Shown here piece after piece: positions 34,631 to 44,500 of a stretch of DNA of 64,000 nt. Made by a program: the position numbers and the translations under genes. The stretch spans positions 18,568,998-18,632,997 of the forward strand of contig NC_079516.1 in NCBI RefSeq assembly GCF_000801105.2, given 5' to 3'. How positions within the stretch are numbered: the stretch's first letter is position 1; each line of letters starts with the position of its first letter. The DNA is from Raphanus sativus. Taxonomy: Eukaryota; Streptophyta; Magnoliopsida; Brassicales; Brassicaceae. Below the pieces are notes generated by a model. It saw only the letters and a list, made by a program, of their open reading frames with translations. It had not been told where the DNA came from and did no database searches.

Positions 34631-35253
34631 AACACAAGTTAGTTACAAATATAGTAAGTAGATCACATTGATTTGATTCTTGGAAAGCTGCATGCAAGTT
34701 ACGCTTGAGAAGCTGCATGCAAGTTACGCTTGAGAAGCTGCATGCAAGTTACGCTTCACATTGATTTGATTCTTGGTGGTTCCCGCTCTGAATTCTGCTA
34801 CGAGAAAAACAGATCAGTTGTTGCAAAATGCTCAATGAACGTTCATCATATTCATATCCATATCTCTAGAAATAAAGATCTAAAAAAGGAATCAAATATA
34901 TCATAAACTATGGAAAGAACTTAATGGTCATAGCAAAGATCAAATCAATGGCTGCAAAATGCTCAACAAAAGAGATCTAAGAGGAACCAAATTAACTGAG
35001 AATTTTCAGGTTTCTAGTAAATCTATGAACCAACTTAATGGTAATAGCCACTTTCTTGTAAATAGACGAAACCTTTTTAAGTAAATGCGAACAACCTATG
35101 CTTGCGGATGAAGTCCAGTAAAAGTTGGCGGTGGAGTCATTACTATGCTGCGGCGGCGCTCCGGCTGTTTTCATCCAAGGACTAGTATTTTGTAGAACTG
35201 TAAATTATACGAAATTAAGGTCATATATATTTAAGTGAAGACGTTAAACATCC
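34631..35253. other. Short tandem repeat and tRNA 5' flank
   Basis: GAGAAGCTGCATGCAAGTTACGCTT is repeated three times (about 34683-34757, 25-bp period), flanked by CACATTGATTTGATTCTTGG on both sides. The rest has no recognisable gene; a 60-codon minus-strand frame at 34992-35174 is of unknown nature. Confidence 0.6.
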
Positions 35254-35325
35254 GGATCCGTGGCGCAATGGTAGCGCGTCTGACTCCAGATCAGAAGGTT
35301 GCGTGTTCGATTCACGTCGGGTTCA
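35254..35325 (+). tRNA. trnW-CCA: tRNA-Trp (anticodon CCA)
   Basis: A 72-nt cloverleaf: the acceptor stem GGATCCG pairs with CGGGTTC (two G-U pairs) with discriminator A. The D-arm is GCGCAATGGTAGCGC, the anticodon loop CTCCAGA carries CCA at 35286-35288, and the T-arm is CGTGTTCGATTCACG. The internal A box (TGGCGCAATGG) and B box (GTTCGATTC) are intact, there is no intron, and a T5 terminator lies at 35351-35355. This matches nuclear-type plant tRNA-Trp. It looks functional and supplies UGG-codon decoding in the cytosol. Confidence 0.96.
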
Positions 35326-35986
35326 AAATCCCGAACGTCAATCCGGAATATTTTTGCTCCCTTCTCAAGATTTGCCCTCCAGTTTTGCTACTTTTCTGTT
35401 TTCACCCTGTTCCACTATGAGTGTATAACCTGGTTTGAACTCAATTTATCATAACCGAAAATATTTATTCCGGTCTGAATCGTTTCTGGTCCTCCCGCAA
35501 AACACTAACACGAGCGAAAAAATTGGTCTGCATGGAGCATGGTTCAAAAGATTTAGAAGAAAGCAAAAAGAATCAAGAAAGAGTTAATAAAACCATTGTA
35601 CCATACGTAAGAAAACGATTAGGGTTTGAAGAAAGCATAATCATGGTGGATTGTACTGTACGTAAGAGAATGAAACCTGTAAAAACAGAGATAAATCTGT
35701 TTCTAGCATTTTTTCATGTAAATTCTGTTCGGGAAATCGATTTGAGAAGAGAGTTACAATTGCGGGAGAGAACTTAAGCAATTTAAACCATCTTTAGATA
35801 TAACGAATCCAAAGAGAAAAAAAAATAGAAGGCTCGATCGTTAGCTTTTCATTGTTTGTGTTTTGCTTGGTTGCACATTCATTCAACATTGAATAACTCT
35901 TTCACATTGTAAAACGTTAACATATTTACATTGGATGATTATATCTCTATAACTAACTTCCGTTTTTTTCTACTTTTGGAACATCG
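35326..35986. other. tRNA 3' flank to SAUR cluster
   Basis: It contains the tRNA terminator. An 84-codon plus-strand frame (35523-35777) rich in Arg, Lys and Glu matches no family I recognise and has no evident promoter. The SAUR DST-like motif at 35923-35957 is listed separately. Confidence 0.4.
35923..35957 (-). promoter_or_regulatory. DST-like 3'-UTR element of SAUR gene 1
   Basis: On the minus strand, AGTTAGTTATAGAGATA is followed by CAATGTAAATATG, 30-60 nt past the stop codon. This resembles the ATAGAT...GTA core of the SAUR downstream (DST) mRNA-instability element. The same arrangement follows the other three SAUR genes. Confidence 0.5.
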
Positions 35987-36283
35987 TCACTGAAACCGAG
36001 ACGTCACACTAATGAAAGTATCTTCAGGACAAGGGATGGTTAAGCCACCCAATGGATGATCATATCCAAACTCTTCCTCGGATTTATTGAGAAGAGCTTG
36101 AAACGAAGGCTGGCTCAAGTACGAGATCGGCACCACATATCTCTTCTTCTGGCCCTCTCCTACGTACACCGCAAGAAACCCTTTTGGCGCAGCCGAGGTT
36201 GCCCTTTTGCTTGTATCGGCTGCTGCTGTTACATAGCGTCCAAGAATCTTGTTTGCTCCCAATAGATTTCTTACGAAAGCCAT
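35987..36283 (-). CDS. SAUR19/24-type small auxin-up RNA protein, gene 1
   Basis: A 98-residue intronless SAUR. SAUR19-24 proteins inhibit PP2C.D phosphatases at the plasma membrane, keeping H+-ATPases active and promoting cell expansion. The start [17 protein letters not shown] is the family N-terminus; an ATG-initiated frame further upstream is untranslated leader. The core SAUR domain runs from [11 protein letters not shown] through [20 protein letters not shown] to [21 protein letters not shown], ending SVTSRFQ. It is transcribed divergently from gene 2 (894 bp apart). A TATA tract at 36419-36432 and a TGTCC motif at 36498-36502 lie upstream. Intact. Confidence 0.93.
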   Translation of the reverse strand: MAFVRNLLGANKILGRYVTAAADTSKRATSAAPKGFLAVYVGEGQKKRYVVPISYLSQPSFQALLNKSEEEFGYDHPLGGLTIPCPEDTFISVTSRFQ

Positions 36284-37176
36284 TCTATATATTTTTTTTT
36301 GTCTGAAAGTTTGAATGCTTTTGAAGCTTCTGAAGATGTTATGAAAAGATTCAAGTTCTTGGATATATTTCTTGTTTGTTGGTTGATGTCTTGATGATAG
36401 AAAAAATGGGTCATGGCGTGTATATATATATAGAAAGATCAATGAATGAAATAAAAACTCTCTGAAAAGTCCTTGAAACTTGTGGTTTAAAGTGTAGGAC
36501 AGACTAGAGCAAAGTTTCACATGGCTCTGTTTTAGTTTAATGCAAATTGCTTTGATGAGAATATTAATTGAATGTAGGACAATAAACTTAATATTAAATG
36601 CAATTCACAAGGGCTTGTTTTCTCAATGTTATATAGATAAGACATGCTATTGTCAATAATAAAGACTAGCAAGTTTCTGTTCTTCATGTTCTGCGGTGAT
36701 CATATTCCCTCATCTCTGTGGACCTGTGGTCTATATAGACTTAATTAATAAGAACTCAAAGTGGGGATCCAAAGTTTCTCGACAACAGAACAACAAGTCT
36801 CTGTCACAGGCTAAGATGTTCTTTGATTATATCAACAACTAGGATCACACAGGACAGTCATACGTAAAAAAGTTGAGTACCCTCATTTTCTTGTCATATT
36901 TATTCATAAACATGAGAAAACAAACACATAAATCTCGCTAGGTTTCATTTCTTGTCATATATCATCTCTAGAAGACAAAACCATGTGAAACTCTCTTTGT
37001 GTATGTCCCATACTTTTAATGGTTCCAGGGTGGTTGTCAGTCCATCAATATATTTACACATCCAGAGATAGAACAAACTTTTCAAATCACCAAGTAGCTA
37101 AAGCAATCCAAACCTTGAATCTGAGTGTCTAACCATTTTTCAAAAGCTTCAAATTTCAATTTTCCAGACACAAGAA
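36284..37176. promoter_or_regulatory. Shared promoter region of divergent SAUR pair 1-2
   Basis: A bidirectional intergenic region. On the gene 1 side: TATA (36419-36432), GATCTTTCTATATATA context, CCACAAGTTTCAAGGAC, and CTAGTCTGTCCTA (TGTCC, auxin-response-type; complement at 36498-36502), next to CACATG (36518-36523), a PIF-type E-box. Blocks such as TCACAAGGGCTTGTTTTCTC and AGAACTCAAAGTGGGGA...CAGAACAACAAGTCT recur in the 39266-40127 intergenic region, showing that the pair was duplicated together. Regulation by auxin and PIFs is inferred from family knowledge. Confidence 0.6.
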
Positions 37177-37467
37177 ATGGCTTTGCTCAGAGGTCTCTTG
37201 GGTGCAAAGAGGATTATTGGCCTTTCTGTAGCAGCTACAAGCAAAAAGACAGTTTCAGTGCCAAAGGGGTTTCTTGCGGTGTACGTTGGTGAAGACCAGG
37301 TCCAGAAGAAGAGATATTTGGTGCCAGTCTCATATCTAAGCCAGCCTTCTTTTCAAGCTCTACTCGGTAAATCTGAAGAAGAGTTTGGATTTGCTCATCC
37401 AATGGGTGGTTTAACGATTCCTTGTCCTGAAGATACCTTCATCAATGTGACATCCCGGTTTCAATAA
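37177..37467 (+). CDS. SAUR19/24-type small auxin-up RNA protein, gene 2
   Basis: A 96-residue intronless [24 protein letters not shown] at the N-terminus. The core [19 protein letters not shown] is followed by [15 protein letters not shown] and [20 protein letters not shown], ending NVTSRFQ. The linker carries two extra residues (DQVQ), and FAHP replaces the usual FDHP. Divergent from gene 1. Predicted role as for that family: auxin-induced cell expansion by inhibition of PP2C.D phosphatases. Confidence 0.93.
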   Translation: MALLRGLLGAKRIIGLSVAATSKKTVSVPKGFLAVYVGEDQVQKKRYLVPVSYLSQPSFQALLGKSEEEFGFAHPMGGLTIPCPEDTFINVTSRFQ

Positions 37468-37500
37468 TGATGTTCCAGAAAAAGAAAAAAACTCACATTA

Positions 37501-37530
37501 TAGTTAGAGATAGAATTATTCAATGTAAAC
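37501..37530 (+). promoter_or_regulatory. DST-like 3'-UTR element of SAUR gene 2
   Basis: AGTTAGAGATAGAATTATT then CAATGTAAACATG, about 35 nt after the stop. It is nearly superimposable on the elements behind genes 1, 3 and 4. Confidence 0.55.
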
Positions 37531-37659
37531 ATGTTAACTTTTTTCCTCTTTCTTGGTTGAAGAGAGTTATTCAAGAGGTTAAATGTGTATCCCATATTTC
37601 TTTGTGAGGATAATGGTTTTTAATTATACAAATTGCAACATGTTTTCTAATAAAATGTC

Positions 37660-37802
37660 CATCATTCTTTACATGCATACTTGTCTATCTATCATGCATT
37701 CATGCATACATGCATGTATTCTCATAACTGCATACATATATGCATACATATATGTATACATACATGCATACATGCAAATCATCATAATAGAATGCATACA
37801 TG
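37660..37802 (+). repeat. CATGCATACATA microsatellite
   Basis: Imperfect runs of CATGCATACATG/CATACATATG. The hAT MITE at 37803 inserted within this tract, and the tract resumes at 37994-38012. The open frames across it (His/Ile/Tyr-rich) are artefacts. Confidence 0.8.
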
Positions 37803-37993
37803 CAGTGGCGGAGCCAATGAAGCAGCAGGGGGGTCAACTGACCCCCATCAATTCTTGAAATGATTCAACATAAGCATGTAATTGTGGCCTAAATTGATAA
37901 TTTATCTACCTTTCCAATGGTTTGACCCCTAACCAAATTACAAAGTTATTATATATATGATCCCGGTAAACTTTTGTTCTACCTCCGCCACTG
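37803..37993. mobile_element. Small hAT-type MITE with 8-bp TSD
   Basis: Terminal inverted repeats CAGTGGCGGAG (37803-37813) and CTCCGCCACTG (37983-37993) match perfectly. Flanking duplications CATACATG lie at 37795-37802 and 37994-38001, though the host microsatellite shares that sequence. The element is 191 bp with no coding content. CAGTGGCGGAG ends are typical of small plant hAT MITEs. Confidence 0.85.
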
Positions 37994-38001
37994 CATACAT
38001 G

Positions 38002-38968
38002 CATTCTCATAACTTTCCTCCTAGTAGCACGGGAAAGTTATGAGACCCATATATGCCCTTGTTTTCGATAGACACAAACAAATGTATGGGTAGGACTTAG
38101 GAGGATGTTTTACCTCCACATACATTTTTGTCTTAAGACAAATTAGATTTTTATCTGAAGAATACCATCTCAGTGATCTCACTGCATAAAATCAAATTAC
38201 CCCAAAGATCACTTATTTGCAGAGGACACCTCAGTTTAAGACAGATGTTTACAGCTTTGGTATGGCTCGATCGGCAGAGTGTTGTGGATTCACTGGAGCA
38301 CATGAGCGACAAACGCTAGAAGTAAAGACAGAATAATAATTCAGTTAACAAATCACACTACAACCCGATTGACAAACGAAATCTGCTGATTATGTGAAAA
38401 AAATTGTTAATGTTTTGTATGATCAAATACCGATTTAACATTAAATTTCGTATACTATGCAGCAAACTCTGTAAAAGTAAAAGTAAGAAAAAGTGTCTAT
38501 TCATTTACAAAGATTAACTCTGTTTGATGACAAGATCGTTACGTTGGAGCTGAAAGACGTCATTACAGATTTGAGATGTACAAAGAGCAGAGTTTCACAT
38601 AGGTCGGTGTTTCAGATGTGTTAATCTGGATTGACTGTAGGACAAGCTACATGGTTTTGTTCTTCATGCTTTGTAATTATTATCTGGTGAGGTTCTTTCA
38701 TATTTTCAAAAATAAAAGAACATGTCATTGAAAGGGGAAAAATCCAAATTATGTAAGTTGAATGCGTAGGCACGCCAAATAAAGTAATGATCAAATAAGA
38801 TCACATTGAAAAGGATCGAGTATTTAGATTCTTTAGTGAATTGTGTCTATGGCATTCACTTTCAAAAAGTTATAGAACAACTCTTTCAAGAACAAGAGAA
38901 AAAAAAATTCATCTATTTACAAGGAACAAGTCTATCTCTAACTAGATGAACAATATGTTGGATAATCA
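38002..38968. other. Between SAUR genes 2 and 3
   Basis: No gene. Around 38632-38680 GTAGGACAAGCTACATGGTTTTG resembles the TGTCC/CACATG promoter block of SAUR genes 1 and 3, possibly the remnant of a further lost SAUR copy. The DST-like motif of gene 3 is at 38912-38945. Confidence 0.45.
38912..38945 (-). promoter_or_regulatory. DST-like 3'-UTR element of SAUR gene 3
   Basis: On the minus strand: AGTTAGAGATAGACTTGTT, then CCTTGTAAATAG, about 25-55 nt after the stop codon. Same arrangement as for the other three genes. Confidence 0.55.
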
Positions 38969-39265
38969 TCATTGAAGCCTAGAAGTCACATTTATGAAAG
39001 TGTCCTCAGGACAAGGGATGGTTAAGCCACCCATTGGATGATCAAACCCAAACTCTTCTTCAGATTTACTAAGAAGAGCTTGAAACGAAGGCTGGCTCAA
39101 GTATGAGACTGACACCACATATCTCTTCTTCTGGTTCTCTCCTGCATACACCGCAAGAAACCCTTTTGGTGCCGCTGAGGCTGCTCTTTTGCTAGTAGAA
39201 GCTGTTGCTGATACAGAGCGGCCAAAAATCTTCTTTGCTCCAAATAGACTTCTCACCAAAGCCAT
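38969..39265 (-). CDS. SAUR19/24-type small auxin-up RNA protein, gene 3
   Basis: A 98-residue intronless SAUR starting [17 protein letters not shown]. The core is [54 protein letters not shown], end NVTSRLQ. Two unusual residues: Ala for Val in the VYVGE motif and Ser for Pro in VVPVSY; whether they matter is unknown. Divergent from gene 4. A TATA tract lies at about 39363-39379 and TGTCCC (complement at 39449-39454) about 185 bp upstream of the ATG. Confidence 0.92.
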   Translation of the reverse strand: MALVRSLFGAKKIFGRSVSATASTSKRAASAAPKGFLAVYAGENQKKRYVVSVSYLSQPSFQALLSKSEEEFGFDHPMGGLTIPCPEDTFINVTSRLQ

Positions 39266-40127
39266 TTTTTTCTGAAAGTTTGAATTCTCTTGAAAATGTA
39301 TGAAAGGGTTAAGGTTACTGGATTGCTTGTTTTTGGTTGATGATAGAAAGAAGAGCTCATGTGTATATATATATATATAGATAGACAGATAAATGAATGA
39401 GTTGAAATCTCTCACAAAAAAACTTTGAAACTTGTGGTCTTCAATATTGGGACAGACTAGAGCAAATCACATGGTTTTGTCTTAATTATGGTAAAGATGC
39501 ATTAATGCAATTTGTCTTCATGATAAATGAGTCACAAGGGCTTGTTTTCTCAAAAAGTTTAGATGATACATATATCATTGTCGATAACAAACACCAGCAA
39601 GGTTCTCTCTTTCACGTTCTATGGTTGGTTATTTGTCCTATTATCTAATTTCTGTGGTCTAAGTGGATTTAATAAGAACTAAAAGTGGGGACCTAAGTTC
39701 CTCACCAACAGAACAACAAGTCTATGTCACCGTTTAAGTTGTTCTTTACAAATAAGATCACACATGAAAATTTTAAGTAAAAAGAAGATTATCTTGGAGA
39801 AAATCTCAAAAACATTCCGAAAACGAGTCTTGGCCCTTGTGTTGATATGGAGATTATCCAAGTAGACAAATTGCATTAATACATATTTTAGAGATGGTAA
39901 GACAGAACCATGTTCTAGCCTTCTAGGCTGTCCCACAATCGTAGACCACAACTTCCAAGGATTTTTCAAAGAAGGTCTAAACTCATCATTGATCTTTCTA
40001 TATATACACATACCCCTTTCTTTATATCATCCACAAACAACAAGCAAGTTATCCAACAGCTTGAATCTTTTGATACATATTCAGGTTCAGGGAGCATCAA
40101 AAGAGATTCAAACTTAACTAAAAAGAG
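39266..40127. promoter_or_regulatory. Shared promoter region of divergent SAUR pair 3-4
   Basis: Collinear with the 36284-37176 region: GGGACAGACTAGAGCAAA next to CACATGG (39449-39474), TCACAAGGGCTTGTTTTCTC, and AAGAACTAAAAGTGGGGACC...CAGAACAACAAGTCT (39674-39723). On the gene 4 side a forward copy of the core promoter module appears: GGCTGTCCCA (TGTCCC 39929-39934), CCACAACTTCCAAGG, CATTGATCTTTCTATATATACAC (TATA at about 39999-40009), about 120 bp before the ATG. Confidence 0.6.
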
Positions 40128-40421
40128 ATGGCGTTGATGAGAAGAAGTCTACTTTGTGCGAAGAAGATTATTGGCCTCTATACCGCAGCAGCTTCTATGA
40201 GCAAGAGGACAGATTCGGTGGTGCAAAAAGGGTTTCTTGCGGTGTACGTAGGAGAGAGTCAGAAGACAAGATATGTGGTGCCGATCGCATACTTGAGTCA
40301 GCCTTCATTTCAGGCTCTTCTTAGTAAATTCGAGGAAGAGTTTGGTTTTGATCACCCAGGTGGCTTGACCATTCCTTGCCCCGAAGATACATTTATCAGT
40401 GTGACTTCTCGGATCCAGTAA
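40128..40421 (+). CDS. SAUR19/24-type small auxin-up RNA protein, gene 4
   Basis: A 97-residue intronless SAUR starting [18 protein letters not shown]. The core is [51 protein letters not shown], end SVTSRIQ. Two differences from siblings: VQKG in place of the usual APKG/VPKG, and loss of the Met in DHPMGG. Otherwise intact. Last member of the two divergent pairs. Confidence 0.92.
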   Translation: MALMRRSLLCAKKIIGLYTAAASMSKRTDSVVQKGFLAVYVGESQKTRYVVPIAYLSQPSFQALLSKFEEEFGFDHPGGLTIPCPEDTFISVTSRIQ

Positions 40422-40454
40422 TGATTATATTGATTATTAACCTTTTTTGTTGTT

Positions 40455-40487
40455 GGAGCTAGAAATAGATATATTCATTGTAAATAC
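40455..40487 (+). promoter_or_regulatory. DST-like 3'-UTR element of SAUR gene 4
   Basis: GGAGCTAGAAATAGATATATTCATTGTAAAT shows all three DST landmarks in order (GGA, ATAGAT, GTA), about 35 nt after the stop codon. It is the best match of the four. Confidence 0.6.
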
Positions 40488-41049
40488 ATATGACATTTTT
40501 CTATCTTTCATCTCGAAGGAGTTGTTCTAAATATTAAAGAATAAATGCCATTTTTACATAATATAGATACGATCATGTTAGATCATGTCAGATCATGTCA
40601 GTACACTTTGGATCGATCATTAAACAACTAAGAGCCCTAACATTTGAACACTTGTGGATAAAATCGTTGCAAGAATTAGAAAAGTCTATATAGCTAGGAG
40701 TAGGGATGTTATATAGGGGTTTTAAGCTCAACCCGACCATATAAGATATAGACCCAACCCAATCCTATTGTAGCCATAGTTAATCCATCGGGTCAATTTG
40801 CTCAATAATCATATAAACACTGACAATTAAAAATATAGCCATTCATGAAAACCTGTGTCAATTTGATGTAGAAATGGACCACGTTCTCCTTTCTCGCGCG
40901 TGAGATTTGATTAATGCAACGATTGATATCCTACTATACTATGTTTGTCAAATATATAGTACAGAACAATTAATTTATAACAACAACCATTATGAATAAG
41001 ATAAAAAAAATAAGAAAGCTGAAAAAGATTAAGGGTTTGTATAGAGTAC
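40488..41049. other. Intergenic stretch after the SAUR cluster
   Basis: No gene. A short GATCATGTYAGATCATGT repeat lies near 40570-40600. Confidence 0.45.
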
Positions 41050-41520
41050 CTTTTATCCTAAACCAAATTATATACCCACACCATATATTCTAAACTCAAA
41101 TCCTAAACCCAAACCAAATACTCTAAATCCAAACCATATACCCTAAACCCTAAACCCAAACCATATACCATAAATCCAAACCATATATCCTAAACTCAAA
41201 CCCTAAACCCAAACCATATACCCTAAACCCAAACACTAAATCCAAACCATATACACTAAACCGTAAACCCAAACCATATACACTAAACCCTAAACCCAAA
41301 CCATATACCCTAAACCCAAACCTTAAACCCAAACCATATATCATAAACCCTAAACCCAAACCCTAAACCCAAACCATATACCCTAAACCCAAACACTAAA
41401 CCCAAACCATATACCCTAAACCCTAAACCCAAACCATATACCCTAAACCCAAACCATATACCCAAACTGTATACCCTAAACCCAAACCCTAATCATAAAC
41501 CCTAAACCCAAATTCTTATC
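41050..41520 (+). repeat. Telomere-like interstitial tandem repeat
   Basis: About 470 bp of units such as CCCTAAACCCAAACCATATA, a plant-telomere-like CCCTAAA motif mixed with AAACCATATA. Shorter versions (about 205 bp) recur at 43027-43230 and 44736-44938 as part of the 1.7-kb tandem unit. The open frames across it (FGFRVYGLG-type repeats on the minus strand) are repeat artefacts. Confidence 0.85.
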
Positions 41521-44500
41521 CATTACGTGACTATGCTATACATGTTATGGTATGGAATACTCGACACACCCACAAACTTTGTATATATGAAATTCTCTAA
41601 AATTTTCTTAGAGAAAAATGATGAGTGGCGACGGTGTTGGAGAACAAAACAGTGTAACTGATCAAATATTGAGTAACAAGAATCATGAGACAGAGAAAGA
41701 GATATAAATTGCAAAATAAGAGAAAAAGAAATGTATTGTACTATACTGTAATTTAAAATAGTATAGAACATATGACGCATGATATGAGATAGGGATTATG
41801 AAGAAAATTAGAGAAGTTTACACGATGGAAAGAGAAAGAGAAAAAACGGATGGAAGGGAGAGAGAGGGAAGATGTCAAATAGATAGAAGAAAATGGGATG
41901 CCGAATAGATAAAAGATGATGGAGATGCGAATAGAGGGAGGGAGGGGGAGAGAGAGAGAGAAAGTGGTGAGGGATGGAGTAGAGGAGAATGAGAAAGTGG
42001 TGGTGGCTATGGTAGAGGAAGGAGATAGAGAGAAAGAGGGGAATGGAGGGATGTAATAAACAAAGGAACATGGGAATAAGTGGTGGTGGCTATGGTGGTA
42101 AATGAGGGAGGGAGAAAGAGAGGGAATAGACAAAGAAACATGCAGAGAAGGAGAAAATGGCGGGGCTATGGTGGTAGAGGAGGGAGAAAGAAAAATAGTG
42201 GAAGGGAGGGAGGGATGCAGAGGAAAAAAGAGATTGTACTATGCTATGTTTCTGACTATACTATACATGTGTGTAAAATAGTATAGATTTACAATCGTGA
42301 TTATAGAATATGATATAAAATTTACAAAATATATGTTTGTTTTGAAATTTTCAAAACATACTATATGTAAAAGAAAATCTATGTTTTTATCATGTTAACT
42401 ACAAAGTTCAATAGTTGCTTTAACAGAAATTAAAAGCAATTAAAAAATAGAAAGGGAAAACATATTTGTGAGAAGAGTAAAAAATGAAAAAAAAAATAAA
42501 AAATCAGAAAAATGCATGTCAAGGACAATATGGCAATTATTATACAAATATCATAGCCCTTCTTTTGTTATGTGTATATACTTGGTTTAATTCCTACAAT
42601 GGTTATGATTCCATATTTCCCTAATCCATTTCATTGTATTTTCTAAATTCAAGTAAATAATATTAGCTTGTGATTTAGATAATAATTTTACAGTTTTGGT
42701 GAAAATTTCATTTTGCCGATATAAAACTCGATTTTGCGGTTGACAAGAAAAGTTGGCTAGTCTAGCATTTTTCCGGAAACTTGATAATACGGTTTCGGTG
42801 GAAAAACTTAATTTTACGAGTGGCAAAAAGTCGTTTTGGCTGTTTTGACAAAAAAACTCTTTTAATCAAACAACTCAATTTTACATTTTTGGTAGAAAGA
42901 CTCAATTATGAAATTTTGACCAAAAAAATTGTTTTTTCGAAAAAATCACTTTGGCAGGAAACTCAATTTCGCGATTGGACAAAAAAAATCAGTTTTGCAA
43001 TATTGACGAGAAAATATGTTTTGGCAACCCAAACCTTAAACCCAAACCATATATCATAAACCCTAAATCCAAACCCTAAACCCAAACCATATACCCTAAA
43101 CCCAAACACTAAACCCAAACCATATACCCTAAACCCTAAACCCAAACCATATACCCTAAACCCAAACCATATACCCAAACTGTATACCCTAAACCCAAAC
43201 CCTAATCATAAACCCTAAACCCAAACTCTTATCCATTACGTGACTATGCTATACATGTTATGGTATGGAATACTCGACACACCCACAAACTTTGTATATA
43301 TGAAATTCTCTAAAATTTTCTTAGAGAAAAATGATGAGTGGCGACGGTGTTGGAGAACAAAACAGTGTAACTGATCAAATATTGAGTAACAAGAATCATG
43401 AGACAGAGAAAGAGATATAAATTGCAAAATAAGAGAAAAAGAAATGTATTGTACTATACTGTAATTTAAAATAGTATAGAACATATGACGCATGATATGA
43501 GATAGGGATTATGAAGAAAATTAGAGAAGTTTACACGATGGAAAGAGAAAGAGAAAAAACGGATGGAAGGGAGAGAGAGGGAAGATGTCAAATAGATAGA
43601 AGAAAATGGGATGCCGAATAGATAAAAGATGATGGAGATGCGAATAGAGGGAGGGAGGGGGAGAGAGAGAGAAAGTGGTGAGGGATGGAGTAGAGGAGAA
43701 TGAGAAAGTGGTGGTGGCTATGGTAGAGGAAGGAGATAGAGAGAAAGAGGGGAATGGAGGGATGTAATAAACAAAGGAACATGGGAATAAGTGGTGGTGG
43801 CTATGGTGGTAAATGAGGGAGGGAGAAAGAGAGGGAATAGACAAAGAAACATGCAGAGAAGGAGAAAATGGCGGGGCTATGGTGGTAGAGGAGGGAGAAA
43901 GAAAAATAGTGGAAGGGAGGGAGGGATGCAGAGGAAAAAAGAGATTGTACTATGCTATGTTTCTGACTATACTATACATGTGTGTAAAATAGTATAGATC
44001 TACAATCGTGATTATAGAATATGATATAAAATTTACAAAATATATGTTTGTTTTGAAATTTTCAAAACATACTATATGTAAAAGAAAATCTATGTTTTTA
44101 TCATGTTAACTACAAAGTTCAATAGTTGCTTTAACAGAAATTAAAAACAATTAAAAAATAGAAAGGGAAAACATGTTTGTGAGAAGAGTAAAAAATGAAA
44201 AAAAAAAAAATCAGAAAAAATGCATGTCAAGGACAATATGGCAATTATTATACAAATATCATAGCCCTTCTTTTGTTATGTGTATATACTTGGTTTAATT
44301 CCTACAATGGTTATGATTCCATATTTCCCTAATCCATTTCATTGTATTTTCTAAATTCAAGTAAATAATATTAGCTTGTGATTTAGATAATAATTTTACA
44401 GTTTTGGTGAAATTTTCATTTTGCCGATATAAAACTCGATTTTGCGGTTGACAAGAAAAGTTGGCTAGTCTAGCATTTTTCCGGAAACTTGATAATACGG

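Noticed and set aside
34210..34632. 140-codon Lys/Thr-rich open frame (and Phe-rich frames on the other strand)
   Set aside because: It is the translation of the 27-bp minisatellite; every phase gives a repeated low-complexity peptide and no start context or homologous protein is apparent.
35523..35777. 84-codon basic/acidic open frame downstream of the tRNA gene
   Set aside because: No homology I recognise, no promoter or splice context; chance open frame more likely.
37583..37858. 91-codon His/Ile/Tyr-rich open frame
   Set aside because: Translation of the CATGCATACATA microsatellite and part of the hAT MITE.
41150..41359. Gly/Phe/Tyr-rich open frames in the telomere-like blocks (also near 42963 and 44671)
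   Set aside because: Simple translation of CCCTAAACCCAAACCATATA repeats.
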